From Rhizobium sp. L51/94 (lineage in GTDB: Bacteria > Pseudomonadota > Alphaproteobacteria > Rhizobiales > Rhizobiaceae), in NCBI RefSeq assembly GCF_019355555.1, contig NZ_CP072142.1:124001-188000 (forward strand): a stretch of DNA of 64,000 nt, read 5' to 3'. Positions 1-8,471 of this stretch are shown one piece after another. The position numbers were made by a program, and so were the translations under genes. A model generated the notes under the pieces. It was not told the DNA's origin. It made no database searches and saw only the letters and a list, made by a program, of their open reading frames with translations. Each line of letters opens with the position of its first letter. Position 1 is the stretch's first letter.

Positions 1-146
1 GAGGGACGCTCAATAGTTGACTGCGTTCTCGCTGGGTGGATCGTGACGACGAGGGTCCGGATGTCGATTTGCACCGTTGACCCTACCTTGGCGGCAGCCC
101 GGAGGATTCGTTCGATGTCGGCTTGGCGGAACGAGGCTCGGGTCAC
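1..146 (-). CDS. Partial small hypothetical protein, N-terminal end
   Basis: An open frame runs leftward from a GTG at 146 and leaves the window before any stop, so only about 48 residues are seen. It begins VTRASFRQADIERILRAA. This resembles small rhizobial hypothetical proteins with an 'ASFTQADITRALRAA'-like N-terminus, often found beside prophage or plasmid genes; that likeness is from memory. The GTG lies just before the stop of the upstream minus-strand gene (150), an arrangement suggesting translational coupling. No function can be given. The start codon is uncertain, because an ATG a few bases upstream opens a different frame that stops early. Confidence 0.45.
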   Translation of the reverse strand, partial: MTRASFRQADIERILRAAAKVGSTVQIDIRTLVVTIHPARTQSTIERP

Positions 147-149
147 CGG

Positions 150-500
150 TCATTTCGGCAAATTGCAGTAAGCTGTCGAGTTATCACCGCTGTAAGGCGA
201 TTTGATTTGAATGGTCCAGTTACCTTCTTCAAAATGCTTGTTATATTTTTGTGCTAGATCGGTGAGCATCTTACATGCTTGACGCGCATCTTCACTGCTC
301 ATGTCGAGAGAAGCTGTTACTGTCTGCTTCCAGCCCGAGACCTCACAGGGGGCCGTTGCTAAACCAGTTCCATCGACAACCTTACACATGAAAAATGCAT
401 CGGTGACGGTATCGGCAAATGCCGGTGTCGAGGAGATCGACGCGATCACGCATATCAAAGCCCCTTTAAATGCTCCCGTAGTCAAGCGATAGTTTACCAT
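150..500 (-). CDS. Small secreted hypothetical protein
   Basis: A 116-residue protein with a clear signal peptide: a hydrophobic stretch ending in a TPAFA cleavage motif about 30 residues in. The mature part is about 85 residues with four Cys residues (FFMCKVV, APCEVSG, ARQACKML, AYCNLPK), compatible with two disulfides in the periplasm. I chose the ATG at 500 because GGGGA lies about nine bases upstream; an ATG at 515 is the alternative. Codon use is visibly more AT-rich than in the neighbouring housekeeping genes, which suggests transfer. I do not recognise the family. It sits beside the 3' end of a tRNA gene, a usual edge of an integrated island. Confidence 0.6.
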   Translation of the reverse strand: MVNYRLTTGAFKGALICVIASISSTPAFADTVTDAFFMCKVVDGTGLATAPCEVSGWKQTVTASLDMSSEDARQACKMLTDLAQKYNKHFEEGNWTIQIKSPYSGDNSTAYCNLPK

Positions 501-710
501 GCCGCAGTTCCCCATAACCCCACAGCACTGGCCCTTGGCTTAGCGGTACATATTGCCGCTACATGTTGCGATCCATGTCGCATGGATTCGCCGCGTGTCA
601 GTGGAAATGCCTGCAAACCAAGGAAAGCTGCTTGCAACAAGAAAGCAACATGGAGAAGCCCCGTAGGCCACCCCTTAGCCGCTAAAGCTCTGACTTAAAT
701 CAGGAATTTT

Positions 711-787
711 TGGTAGCGGGAGAGGGACTCGAACCCCCGACACGCGGATTATGATTCCGCTGCTCTAACCACCTGAGCTACCCCGCC
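711..787 (-). tRNA. tRNA-Met (CAT)
   Basis: A 77-nt tRNA including an encoded CCA (TGG at 711-713 on the plus strand). Read on the minus strand it starts GGCGGGGTAGCTCAG, has anticodon stem GCGGA/TCCGC closing the loop ATCATAA (anticodon CAT), and the T arm GGGGGTTCGAGTCCC. The pattern matches the elongator tRNA-Met of alphaproteobacteria. A lysidine-modified tRNA-Ile(CAU) is the alternative for any CAT anticodon but fits less well. Its 3' end points toward the lower-GC genes at 1-500. Confidence 0.95.
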
Positions 788-936
788 GCAAGACCTTTGC
801 GACACTCTTGAATTCGAGGCGAAAGGTCCGTTTGGTTGAGCGGCTTATAAAACCGCCTTCACCTTAGTGTCAAGCGCGGCAGAGACAAAAATCGACGCGC
901 CGAGTAACAGGTAATGTTCCGGGCGCGTGGCAAGGC

Positions 937-2136
937 TCAGGCGGCGAAGGCCGGGCGCAGCAGGGCTGCGAGCGACGCCTCGGCCGATGGCTCCCGTTCA
1001 GATCGTTCGATAAAGCCGCCGCCGTAGACCCGTGCGTTGTCGCCCGGTGCGGAATAGAGCGCGCAGGCCTGTCCAGGAGCAACGCCGGCCTCGCCGATCG
1101 TGAGATCGACATAGATGCCCGACGCGTTGACGTGCAGCACGGCTGGCGTCGGCTGGCGGGTGGAGCGAACCTTGGCGTAGCAGGCGAACCCCTCGCCCGC
1201 AGCGGCCACTTCCAGCGCCTCGTCGCCGAGCCAGTTGACATCGCGCAGGTGAACGCGGTGCGTCTCCAACGCTTCTCTGGGGCCAACGATAACGCGGCGC
1301 GAGCGGGCGTCGAGGAAAACTACATAGAGCGGTTCGCCGGTGGCAACGCCGATGCCGCGCCGCTGGCCGATCGTGTAGTGCAGAATACCCTCGTGGCCGC
1401 CTAGTACGCGTCCGTCGAGATGGACGATCTCGCCGGCGAGCGCCGCATTCGGCTTCAACTTGGTAATGATGTCGGAATACTTGCCCTGCGGCACGAAGCA
1501 GATGTCCTGGCTGTCGGCCTTCTTGGCAACGACAAGCCCCATCTCCTCGGCCAGAGCGCGGGTGTCGGCCTTCGGCAAACCGCCGAGCGGAAAGCGCAGG
1601 TAATCGATCTGCTCCTGCGTGGTCGCAAACAGGAAATAGCTCTGGTCGCGATCGGCGTCGGCAGGCCGGTAGAGCGCCCGGCGCCCGGGATTGTCGGCAG
1701 AGGGGTTCGGACGCGAGCGGATGTAATGGCCGGTGGCCAGCGCGTCGGCGCCGAGTTCCCTTGCTGTTGCCAGCAGATCGGCAAACTTGACCGTCTGGTT
1801 GCAGGAGACGCAAGGAATCGGCGTTTCACCGGCCACATAGCTTTCCATGAAGGGATTGATTACGGTGTCGCGGAAGCGCTGCTCGTAGTCGAGCACGTAA
1901 TGGGGAATGCCGATCGTCTCGCAAACCCGGCGCGCGTCGTCGATATCCTGTCCGGCACAACAAGACCCGGCACGATGCACGGCAGCTCCGTGGTCATAGA
2001 GCTGCAGCGTGATGCCGAGCACGTCGTAGCCCTGGCGCTTCAGGATGCCGGCCACCACAGAGCTGTCGACGCCGCCGGACATGGCAACGACGATGCGGGT
2101 ATCTTCCGGACGCTTGTCGAAATCGAGTGAATTCAC
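937..2136 (-). CDS. mnmA: tRNA-specific 2-thiouridylase MnmA
   Basis: MnmA (399 aa) puts sulfur on U34 of the glutamate, glutamine and lysine tRNAs, using ATP and persulfide sulfur from the cysteine desulfurase relay. Visible motifs are the PP-loop SGGVDS (about residues 20-25), the catalytic Cys in PCVSCN (about Cys112), ATGHY (about 134-138) and the second catalytic Cys in SQDICF (about Cys213). The open frame extends upstream to 2340, but homology begins at the GTG at 2136 (VNSLDFDKRPEDTR), which gives the usual family length. The gene is transcribed toward the tRNA-Met gene and follows a small membrane-protein gene on the same strand. Confidence 0.95.
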   Translation of the reverse strand: MNSLDFDKRPEDTRIVVAMSGGVDSSVVAGILKRQGYDVLGITLQLYDHGAAVHRAGSCCAGQDIDDARRVCETIGIPHYVLDYEQRFRDTVINPFMESYVAGETPIPCVSCNQTVKFADLLATARELGADALATGHYIRSRPNPSADNPGRRALYRPADADRDQSYFLFATTQEQIDYLRFPLGGLPKADTRALAEEMGLVVAKKADSQDICFVPQGKYSDIITKLKPNAALAGEIVHLDGRVLGGHEGILHYTIGQRRGIGVATGEPLYVVFLDARSRRVIVGPREALETHRVHLRDVNWLGDEALEVAAAGEGFACYAKVRSTRQPTPAVLHVNASGIYVDLTIGEAGVAPGQACALYSAPGDNARVYGGGFIERSEREPSAEASLAALLRPAFAA

Positions 2137-2350
2137 GGTCTGCCTGCCGTTCCCTTGTCGCGCGTTCTGGTGACCTTCCGCGCCATGCCCGCAGAGCGGC
2201 GACATCTGGCTTGCCGGACCAAAAGAGGCTCCGGAAATCTGCGGTTTCTGGCAGACGATATAGAAAGAATTGGCATTGCACGCAAGGCCCGGAGCGCAAA
2301 CGCAGGTAGCCGCCCGCTCGGCGGCCGGCTGACAGAGCATTTTCTCGTTC

Positions 2351-2746
2351 TCACAGCGTCTCGCCTCGCGCGCGAACGATGCAAAAGGTATAGATTGTCG
2401 CGTAGCTCGTCGAAACGATCAGCGGCAGGGTAATGGTCTGTGCGATCCGCGGCGTGCCGCCCAGACGATGCACCAGGATGAGAACGGCTGCAGAACCCAG
2501 GCCGGTAATCAGCGGTGGGGCCCAAAGCGCTGCACTGCCAGGAAAGCGCCTTGCCAGCACGTCTATGGCCGACTTCTGAATCACCATGAGCAGCGCAGAC
2601 AGCATTCCCTGCACGAGCCCGGCCGACAGGGGCTGCGGCATCGGATACCTGCGGTTTGCATAAAAGGCCCAACTGCCCATGGCGGCGGACGCAAGCAGGA
2701 GATGAACAAGCATGCTGGATGCAAAGCGACGCAACACTGCCCTCAT
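2351..2746 (-). CDS. Small integral membrane protein, hypothetical
   Basis: About 131 residues from the ATG at 2746 (MRAVLRRFASSM), with GGATGG a few bases upstream. A longer in-frame start at 2824 is possible but adds a Ser/Arg-rich stretch unlike protein. There are about four hydrophobic segments: LVHLLLASAAMGSWAF, a segment around GLVQGMLSALLMVIQ, a third around LITGLGSAAVLIL, and LPLIVSTSYATIYTFC. This is typical of a small polytopic inner-membrane protein. It lies between mnmA and the MscS-type gene on the same strand. No family recognised and no function assigned. Confidence 0.6.
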   Translation of the reverse strand: MRAVLRRFASSMLVHLLLASAAMGSWAFYANRRYPMPQPLSAGLVQGMLSALLMVIQKSAIDVLARRFPGSAALWAPPLITGLGSAAVLILVHRLGGTPRIAQTITLPLIVSTSYATIYTFCIVRARGETL

Positions 2747-2993
2747 AAAAGACCATCCAGTACCGAAAAAGACGTGCGAAGAACGGCACCGAAAAGACGA
2801 CGGAATAGAGGCGCCGGGCGACAAAACGCAATGCCCTAAATTCGATTTTGTCGTAGCGTTACCGTGAATGGTTCGAACTGCAGCCTTGAGCGACGCAATC
2901 GACTGTGTGTTTTAAGGAAAACTATCGCTTGGATCTACCGCGAGCATCGACCGGAGACCTATAAATCGCATCCATCCACAACGGCGGGCATTC

Positions 2994-4100
2994 CTACGCC
3001 GCAGGGCTCGACTGGTTCGCCTCGCGCGCCATCAGGTCGCGCATGTCCATGCGCAACTGCGGCAGTGCCTTCGGGTGTTCCGACTGAATGAACTCGATCA
3101 GTTTTTCACGCACCTCGCAGCGAAGGTCGAAGGTCCGGCCGGCGCTCGATGCGGACACGAGAATGCGGACTTCGAGCACGGTCTCGCGAAAATCAGTCAC
3201 AGCGACATTGACCACGCGCCGATCCCACAAGGCAGATTCCGCCGCTATCGCCTCGACCTTCGCGCGCAACGCCGCCACCGGCACGCTGTAGTCGAGATAG
3301 ATCATGACAGTGCCGATCAGCGACGAGCTTTCGCGTGTCCAGTTCTGGAACGGCTTCTCCATGAAATAGCTGAGCGGCAGGATCATCCGGCGCCAGTCCC
3401 AGAGCTTGACCACGACATAGGTCGAGGTGATCTCCTCGACATTGCCCCATTCGCCCTCGACAAGCAGCGCGTCGTCGATGCGGATCGGCTGGGTGATCGC
3501 AAGCTGTATGCCGGCAAACAGGTTCTTCAGAACCGGCTGCAAGGCAAGACCGAGGACGATGCCGGCGACACCGGCCGAGGCAAGCAGGCTGACGCCGTAT
3601 TGACGCACCGGCTCAAACGTCATCAGCGCTGCGGCGATTGCCACGATGACGATCATGAGATCGCCGATGCGCTGCATGATCTTCGATTGCGTCACATGCT
3701 TGCGGGCAAGCAGGTTGTCCTCCGCATCGAGCTTGAAACGCCGAAGGTAGACAATCATCCAGATGTGCAGGGCCGACTTGCTCATCCAGGCCACCTGCGC
3801 GATGAAGCAGATGAGCAGGACGTGGCGTAACAAAGACGCCTGGACCTCGGTCAACGGCGCAACCGAGACCGCGAAAGCAAGCGCAGCGACGACAATGGCA
3901 AAACGCGCCGGGCGTTCCGTGCGCGAGATCAGCGACCGCCAGAACAGATCCCAGGTGGCGACCAGCCGCGTGAGCATGTTGAAAAGCAGCTTGTGGACCA
4001 CGAGGCCAAACAGGATCGCTGCAATGATCAGCACGAAGCCGACGACCCAGCCGGGCAGCCAGTTCAATTGATCGTCAACTTTTGCCAGAAATTCCTTCAT
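2994..4100 (-). CDS. MscS-family mechanosensitive ion channel
   Basis: A 368-residue inner-membrane protein beginning MKEFLAKVDDQ; the upstream frame to 4166 lacks homology character, and GGGGGC precedes this ATG. N-terminal transmembrane helices (LPGWVVGFVLIIAAILFGL, then FAIVVAALAFAVSV and a third) are followed by the pore-lining MscS helix LASAGVAGIVLGLALQPVLK and the beta domain (IRIDDALLVEGEWGNVEEI). A C-terminal alpha/beta cytoplasmic domain closes the protein. Members release solutes on hypo-osmotic shock. It is divergent from the glycosyltransferase gene across about 260 bases in which I see no clear regulatory site. Confidence 0.9.
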   Translation of the reverse strand: MKEFLAKVDDQLNWLPGWVVGFVLIIAAILFGLVVHKLLFNMLTRLVATWDLFWRSLISRTERPARFAIVVAALAFAVSVAPLTEVQASLLRHVLLICFIAQVAWMSKSALHIWMIVYLRRFKLDAEDNLLARKHVTQSKIMQRIGDLMIVIVAIAAALMTFEPVRQYGVSLLASAGVAGIVLGLALQPVLKNLFAGIQLAITQPIRIDDALLVEGEWGNVEEITSTYVVVKLWDWRRMILPLSYFMEKPFQNWTRESSSLIGTVMIYLDYSVPVAALRAKVEAIAAESALWDRRVVNVAVTDFRETVLEVRILVSASSAGRTFDLRCEVREKLIEFIQSEHPKALPQLRMDMRDLMAREANQSSPAA

Positions 4101-4363
4101 GCCCCCAAAATAGTGTGCAGTGCGGCATAGAAAAGGGTGCGCTGCAAAATTTGCATTCCGAGCCAATCTGCAGACAGCCGTTGCTTGCAGATATCACCTC
4201 AGTCACGTTCAGATTTCATAAACCATCCCCGTTCGGCGGTTCGGGAATAGTGGCGCGGCTACCCTCATCAGCACCAAATCTTAAAGACACGCCTTTAGAA
4301 CTGTAGGCCCCGTGCTGGCTTCAAGTTTTGGCACGGAAAGCCTCTGTGTCCTGGAGCTGCCGA

Positions 4364-5326
4364 ATGCTGGAAGTCACCGAATTCAAACCCTCGTCGGCAG
4401 CCTTCGGCCAGAAGCGGATCGCCGTGCTGCTTCCCTGCTATAACGAGGCCGTGACGATCGCCAAGGTGGTGGCCGATTTCCAGATGTCGCTGCCGGGTGC
4501 CGCCGTCTATGTCTACGACAACAATTCATCCGACGGCACCGGCGCCATCGCCCGTGCTGCCGGCGCCGTCGTCCGGGTGGAGAAGCGGCAGGGCAAGGGC
4601 AATGTCATTCGTCGCATGTTTGCAGATATCGACGCCGACATCTACGTGCTTGCCGATGGTGACGGCACCTACTCGGCGCTGTTTGCCCCGATGCTGATTG
4701 ACGCTCTGATTTCAGACGAGCTGGATTTCGTCAACGGCTCGCGCGTCTCAACACTCAGCGGTGCCTATCGACCCGGCCACCAGTTCGGCAACAGGCTTTT
4801 GTCCGGTATCGTCCGCTGGATCTTCGGACCGCAATTTTCCGATATGCTGTCCGGCTACAAAGTCCTGTCGCGCCGGTTCGTCAAATCGTTTCCGGCCATG
4901 TCCAGCGGCTTCGAGACGGAGACCGAGCTTGCGGTACACGCGCTGGAACTGCGCATGCCCTGCGCCGAATTGCCGACACCCTACAGCGAACGGCCGGAAG
5001 GTTCGGTCAGCAAGCTGAACACAGTGCGTGACGGCGCCCGTATCCTGCTGATGATCGTCAAGCTCATCAAGGAAGAGCGGCCGCTGATGTTCTTCGGCCT
5101 GTTTGGCCTCTTGTTCTTTACCATTGCGACCGTGCTGATGGTGCCCGTCCTGATGACTTATCTTGAGACCGGACTCGTCCCGCGCCTCCCGACGGCAGTC
5201 CTCAGCCTCGGCATGGTGCTGCTCGGGTTTCTCAGCATCTTCACTGCCCTCATCCTTGACATGACCACCCGCGCGCGGCGAGAGATCAAACGCCTCATCT
5301 ACCTGTCTGTCGGTCGCATTCTTTGA
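4364..5326 (+). CDS. Family 2 glycosyltransferase, membrane-anchored
   Basis: A 320-residue GT-A glycosyltransferase resembling dolichyl/undecaprenyl-phosphate sugar transferases (DPG/DPM synthase-like). It opens with IAVLLPCYNE, the nucleotide-sugar site of GT2 enzymes, then YDNNSSDGT and the metal-binding region VLADGDGTY. Two hydrophobic C-terminal segments (FFGLFGLLFFTIATVLMVPV and VLSLGMVLLGFLSIFTALIL) anchor it in the membrane. The ATG at 4364 has GGAG eight bases upstream, so I prefer it to a TTG at 4328. The likely role is sugar transfer to a lipid carrier or envelope glycan; the substrate is unknown. A strong terminator follows. Confidence 0.88.
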   Translation: MLEVTEFKPSSAAFGQKRIAVLLPCYNEAVTIAKVVADFQMSLPGAAVYVYDNNSSDGTGAIARAAGAVVRVEKRQGKGNVIRRMFADIDADIYVLADGDGTYSALFAPMLIDALISDELDFVNGSRVSTLSGAYRPGHQFGNRLLSGIVRWIFGPQFSDMLSGYKVLSRRFVKSFPAMSSGFETETELAVHALELRMPCAELPTPYSERPEGSVSKLNTVRDGARILLMIVKLIKEERPLMFFGLFGLLFFTIATVLMVPVLMTYLETGLVPRLPTAVLSLGMVLLGFLSIFTALILDMTTRARREIKRLIYLSVGRIL

Positions 5327-5342
5327 TTGGCCGCAAAACCGC

Positions 5343-5376
5343 ATAAAGCCGGCGCGATCGCTCGCGCCGGCTTTAT
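5343..5376. terminator. Bidirectional intrinsic terminator
   Basis: A perfect 15-bp stem (5343-5357 with 5362-5376) and a four-base TCGC loop. The GC-rich core is flanked by AAA on one side and TTTAT on the other, so it can end transcription of both the glycosyltransferase (plus) and serA (minus), which converge here. Confidence 0.9.
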
Positions 5377-5395
5377 ATTCTGATGGATATGAAAA

Positions 5396-6991
5396 TCAGT
5401 CGACGTTGAAGACCAAAGGCCGCGCCTGGCGGATGGCAGGGTTCGCCGTCAGCTTGGCCAGCACCTCGGCGCTGATCGCACCATCGACGTAGAGCAGCGC
5501 AATCGCATCGCCGCCCTGGCTATCGCGTCCGAGCTGGAAGTTGGCGATGTTGACATCGGCCTGCCCAAGTGTCGTCCCGATGAAACCGATCATGCCGGGA
5601 ACGTCGGTGTTGGTGATGTAGACCATGTGCTGGCCGACATCCGCGTCCAGGTTGATGTTCTTGATCTGGATGAAGCGCGGCTTGCCATCCGAGAACACGG
5701 TGCCTGCAACCGAGCGCGTCATGCCGTCGGTCTTGACGGTCAGCTTGATGTAGCCGTCATAGACGCCGGTCTTGTCGCGCTTGACCTCGGACAGCACGAT
5801 GCCCTTTTCCTTGATCATGATCGGCGCCGAGACCATGTTCACGTCGGACACCTGGGTACGGATCAGGCCGGCCAGCAATGCCGATGTCAGTGCCTTGGTG
5901 TTCATGTTGGCCGTGACGCCGTCGTAGAGGATCTCGATTTCCTTGATCGGCTCGTCCGTCACCTGGCCGACGAAGGCGCCAAGCACGTCGGCAAGACGGA
6001 TGAACGGCTTCAGCAGCGGTGCTTCCTCGGCCGTGATGGACGGCATGTTGATGGCGTTGGAAACGGCGCCCTTCATCAGGTAGTCCGACATCTGTTCGGC
6101 GACCTGCAGGGCGACATTTTCCTGCGCTTCAGTCGTGGCAGCGCCCAGATGCGGCGTGCAGACGACGTTCGGCAGACCGAACAGAGGGCTTTCCTTGGCA
6201 GGCTCGACCTCGAACACGTCGAAGGCCGCACCGGCGACATGGCCGGACTTGATGGCTTCGGCAAGGGCTGCCTCATCGACCAGGCCGCCGCGCGCGCAGT
6301 TGATGATGCGAACGCCTGGCTTCGTCTTTGCAAGCGCCTCCTTGTTGAGGATGCCGCGCGTCTTGTCTGTCATCGGCACATGCAGGGTGATGAAGTCAGC
6401 CTGGGCAAGCAGCTCTTCCAGTTCGACCTTGGTGACGCCCATCTCCTCGGCCCGTTCCTTGGACAGGAAGGGATCGTAGGCGATGACGTGCATCTTCAGC
6501 CCGAGGGCGCGCGAAATGACGATGGAGCCGATGTTTCCGGCACCGATGACGCCGAGCGTCTTGCCGGTGATTTCGACACCCATGAACTTCGACTTTTCCC
6601 ACTTCCCGGCCTGCGTCGAGGCATCGGCCTGCGGCAATTGGCGGGCAACGGCAAACATCAGCGCAATGGCGTGTTCGGCCGTCGTGATCGAATTGCCGAA
6701 CGGCGTGTTCATGACGATGATGCCGCGGCGGGACGCGGCCGGGATATCGACATTGTCGACGCCGATGCCGGCGCGGCCGATGACCTTGAGGTTGGTGGCG
6801 GCAGCGATCAGCTTTTCCGTCGCCTTGGTCGCGGAGCGGATCGCGAGACCGTCATAATTGCCGATGATTTCTGCAAGCTTGTCCTTGTCTTTACCGAGTT
6901 GCGGCTGGAAATCGACGTCGACGCCACGGTCGCGGAAAATCTGGACGGCAGTTTCCGACAATTCGTCGGATACGAGAACGCGAGGTGCCAT
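5396..6991 (-). CDS. serA: D-3-phosphoglycerate dehydrogenase (long form)
   Basis: SerA (531 aa) oxidises 3-phosphoglycerate to 3-phosphohydroxypyruvate with NAD+, the first step of serine synthesis. The NAD-binding motif GAGNIG lies at about 150-155. The catalytic set is Arg234 (NCARGG), Glu263 (VFEVEP) and His281 (CTPHLGAA). The length and the C-terminal ACT domain (from about residue 455, HMVYITNTDVPGMIGFIG) mark the long form with an intervening allosteric substrate-binding domain, as in mycobacterial and alphaproteobacterial enzymes. It lies 83 bases downstream of serC on the same strand, so the two probably share the serC promoter and leader. Confidence 0.97.
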   Translation of the reverse strand: MAPRVLVSDELSETAVQIFRDRGVDVDFQPQLGKDKDKLAEIIGNYDGLAIRSATKATEKLIAAATNLKVIGRAGIGVDNVDIPAASRRGIIVMNTPFGNSITTAEHAIALMFAVARQLPQADASTQAGKWEKSKFMGVEITGKTLGVIGAGNIGSIVISRALGLKMHVIAYDPFLSKERAEEMGVTKVELEELLAQADFITLHVPMTDKTRGILNKEALAKTKPGVRIINCARGGLVDEAALAEAIKSGHVAGAAFDVFEVEPAKESPLFGLPNVVCTPHLGAATTEAQENVALQVAEQMSDYLMKGAVSNAINMPSITAEEAPLLKPFIRLADVLGAFVGQVTDEPIKEIEILYDGVTANMNTKALTSALLAGLIRTQVSDVNMVSAPIMIKEKGIVLSEVKRDKTGVYDGYIKLTVKTDGMTRSVAGTVFSDGKPRFIQIKNINLDADVGQHMVYITNTDVPGMIGFIGTTLGQADVNIANFQLGRDSQGGDAIALLYVDGAISAEVLAKLTANPAIRQARPLVFNVD

Positions 6992-7039
6992 GATGGCCTC
7001 CTGAAAATGGGTTCAGCGATGAAGTCAATGAAATGTTGT

Positions 7040-7062
7040 GGCTCCGCCCTCTCGGCGGAGCC
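7040..7062 (-). promoter_or_regulatory. Intergenic hairpin between serC and serA
   Basis: A perfect 9-bp GC-rich stem (7040-7048 with 7054-7062) with a five-base loop, 12 bases beyond the serC stop codon. There is no T-run after it on the minus strand, so it is more likely an mRNA-stabilising or partial-termination hairpin that sets the serC:serA ratio than a full terminator. Confidence 0.45.
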
Positions 7063-7074
7063 CGAATCGCTCGG

Positions 7075-8253
7075 TCAGGCGGCGGCCTTGGAAAGCGTTG
7101 CCTTCTGCGTCTGGAAAGCCCAGGCGAGCCAGGGCATCAGCGCCTGCATGTCCGATGTCTCGATCGTCGCACCGGCCCAGATGCGCAGACCGGACGGCGC
7201 ATCGCGGTAATGGCCGACGTCGAATGCCACAGCTTCCTTTTCGAGGAGCGCGACAAGGCCCTTGGCGAAGGCAGCCTGGCCATCCTCGTCGAGCGCCGAG
7301 ACATCCCTGTCGACGATACGCAGGCAGACGGATGTGTTGGACGCTGTTTCCGGCTTTACCGCGAGATTGGCGATCCAGTCGTTGGCAGCGACAAAGTCGG
7401 CAATGACTTTGGCATTGGCATCTGCCCGGCCGATGAGCGCCTTCAGGCCTCCGAGAGATTTCGCCCAAAGCAGCGCATCGATGTAATCCTCGACGCAGAG
7501 CATCGACGGCGTATTGATCGTCTCACCGGTGAAGATGCCTTCGATCAGCTTGCCGCCCGAAGTCATGCGGAAGATCTTCGGCAGTGGCCAGGCAGGGACA
7601 TACGTCGTCAGCCGCTCGACGGCTCGCGGCGAGAGGATGATAACCCCATGTGCCCCCTCCCCGCCCAGAACCTTCTGCCAGGAGAAGGTGGTCACGTCGA
7701 GCTTGGCAAAATCGAGGTCCTGCGCGAAGGCGGCCGAGGTGGCGTCGCAGATCGTCAGGCCCTTGCGGTCGGCCGGAATGAAGTCGGCGTTCGGCACACG
7801 GACGCCGGAGGTGGTGCCGTTCCAGGTGAAGACGACGTCGCGGTCGAAATCGATGGTCGACAAGTCCGGAAGCTCGCCATAGTCGGCTTCGATCTTGCGC
7901 GCATCCTTCAGCTTCAGCTGCTTGACGACATCGGTCACCCAGCCGGCGCCAAAGCTTTCCCAGGCCACCATATCGACGCCGCGCTCGCCGAGCAGCGACC
8001 ACATCGCCATTTCGACGGCGCCGGTGTCGGAGGCGGGCACGATGCCGATACGGTAATCGGCCGGTACGTTCAGAATTTCACGGGTAAGGTCTATGGCTTG
8101 CTTGAGCTTGGTCTTTCCGACCTTTGCGCGGTGCGAGCGGCCAAGCGCCGCATCGGAAAGAGCATCGAGCGACCAACCGGGGCGCTTCGAGCAGGGGCCA
8201 GAAGAAAAATGGGTATTGTGCGGACGGATGTCCGGCTTTGCGGTCTCAGTCAT
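7075..8253 (-). CDS. serC: Phosphoserine aminotransferase
   Basis: SerC (392 aa) is a PLP-dependent class V aminotransferase. It converts 3-phosphohydroxypyruvate and glutamate to phosphoserine, and also serves vitamin B6 synthesis. The PLP lysine is Lys194 in SWQKVLGGEG, with the aspartate of ICDATSA upstream. The N-terminus NTHFSSGPCSKRPGW matches the alphaproteobacterial branch. Its ATG at 8253 has an AGAGGA Shine-Dalgarno partly held in a small hairpin belonging to the serC leader RNA. serA follows on the same strand. Confidence 0.97.
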   Translation of the reverse strand: MTETAKPDIRPHNTHFSSGPCSKRPGWSLDALSDAALGRSHRAKVGKTKLKQAIDLTREILNVPADYRIGIVPASDTGAVEMAMWSLLGERGVDMVAWESFGAGWVTDVVKQLKLKDARKIEADYGELPDLSTIDFDRDVVFTWNGTTSGVRVPNADFIPADRKGLTICDATSAAFAQDLDFAKLDVTTFSWQKVLGGEGAHGVIILSPRAVERLTTYVPAWPLPKIFRMTSGGKLIEGIFTGETINTPSMLCVEDYIDALLWAKSLGGLKALIGRADANAKVIADFVAANDWIANLAVKPETASNTSVCLRIVDRDVSALDEDGQAAFAKGLVALLEKEAVAFDVGHYRDAPSGLRIWAGATIETSDMQALMPWLAWAFQTQKATLSKAAA

Positions 8254-8305
8254 GAGGCTATCCTCTCAGATAGAAAGCCCTTCGTTGGGGAAGGGTGGCC
8301 CGCCG
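8254..8305 (-). ncRNA. serC leader RNA (cis-regulatory element)
   Basis: Directly upstream of the serC ATG the minus strand can fold into two hairpins. The first is CCCTTC/GAAGGG (8278-8283 with 8290-8295, loop CCCAAC). The second is CTATC/GATAG (8258-8262 with 8269-8273), whose loop and 3' arm contain the Shine-Dalgarno. Position, two-hairpin form and the GGCGGGCC lead-in agree with the serC motif described by comparative genomics in alphaproteobacteria. Its ligand or mechanism is not established; control of translation start through the second hairpin is my inference. Upstream of 8305 the sequence is island DNA. Confidence 0.75.
8279..8305. repeat. 27-bp direct repeat, left copy (within serC leader)
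   Basis: Perfectly identical to 11206-11232 and in the same orientation. It contains most of the first hairpin of the serC leader and the conserved GC-rich block before it. The bases on both sides of the two copies differ, so the identity is confined to these 27 bp, as expected for an att core. Confidence 0.9.
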
Positions 8306-8471
8306 TCATCAATACTTGAGGCCTTGAAAAAGAGCAATAGCCAAGGCGTGTTGGCCCCTCGGAAGGCTACAGTTTCGTCCTCGATCTTTTTGACGACTAC
8401 GGTCATTCCTTGGAAGATCACATCGAACGAGAAAAAAACGGCGGCGGCGTTGCGGTTGGCGGCGGCGGTTG

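Noticed and set aside
870..1286. A 138-codon minus frame at the 3' end of mnmA
   Set aside because: Shadow frame of mnmA, Arg/Ser/Pro-rich, extending into non-coding DNA.
5627..7210. A 527-codon plus-strand frame across serA
   Set aside because: Antisense shadow of serA; Asp/His/Arg-rich with no domain features.
7033..8319. A 428-codon plus-strand frame across serC and its leader
   Set aside because: Antisense shadow of serC; no domain or start signals.
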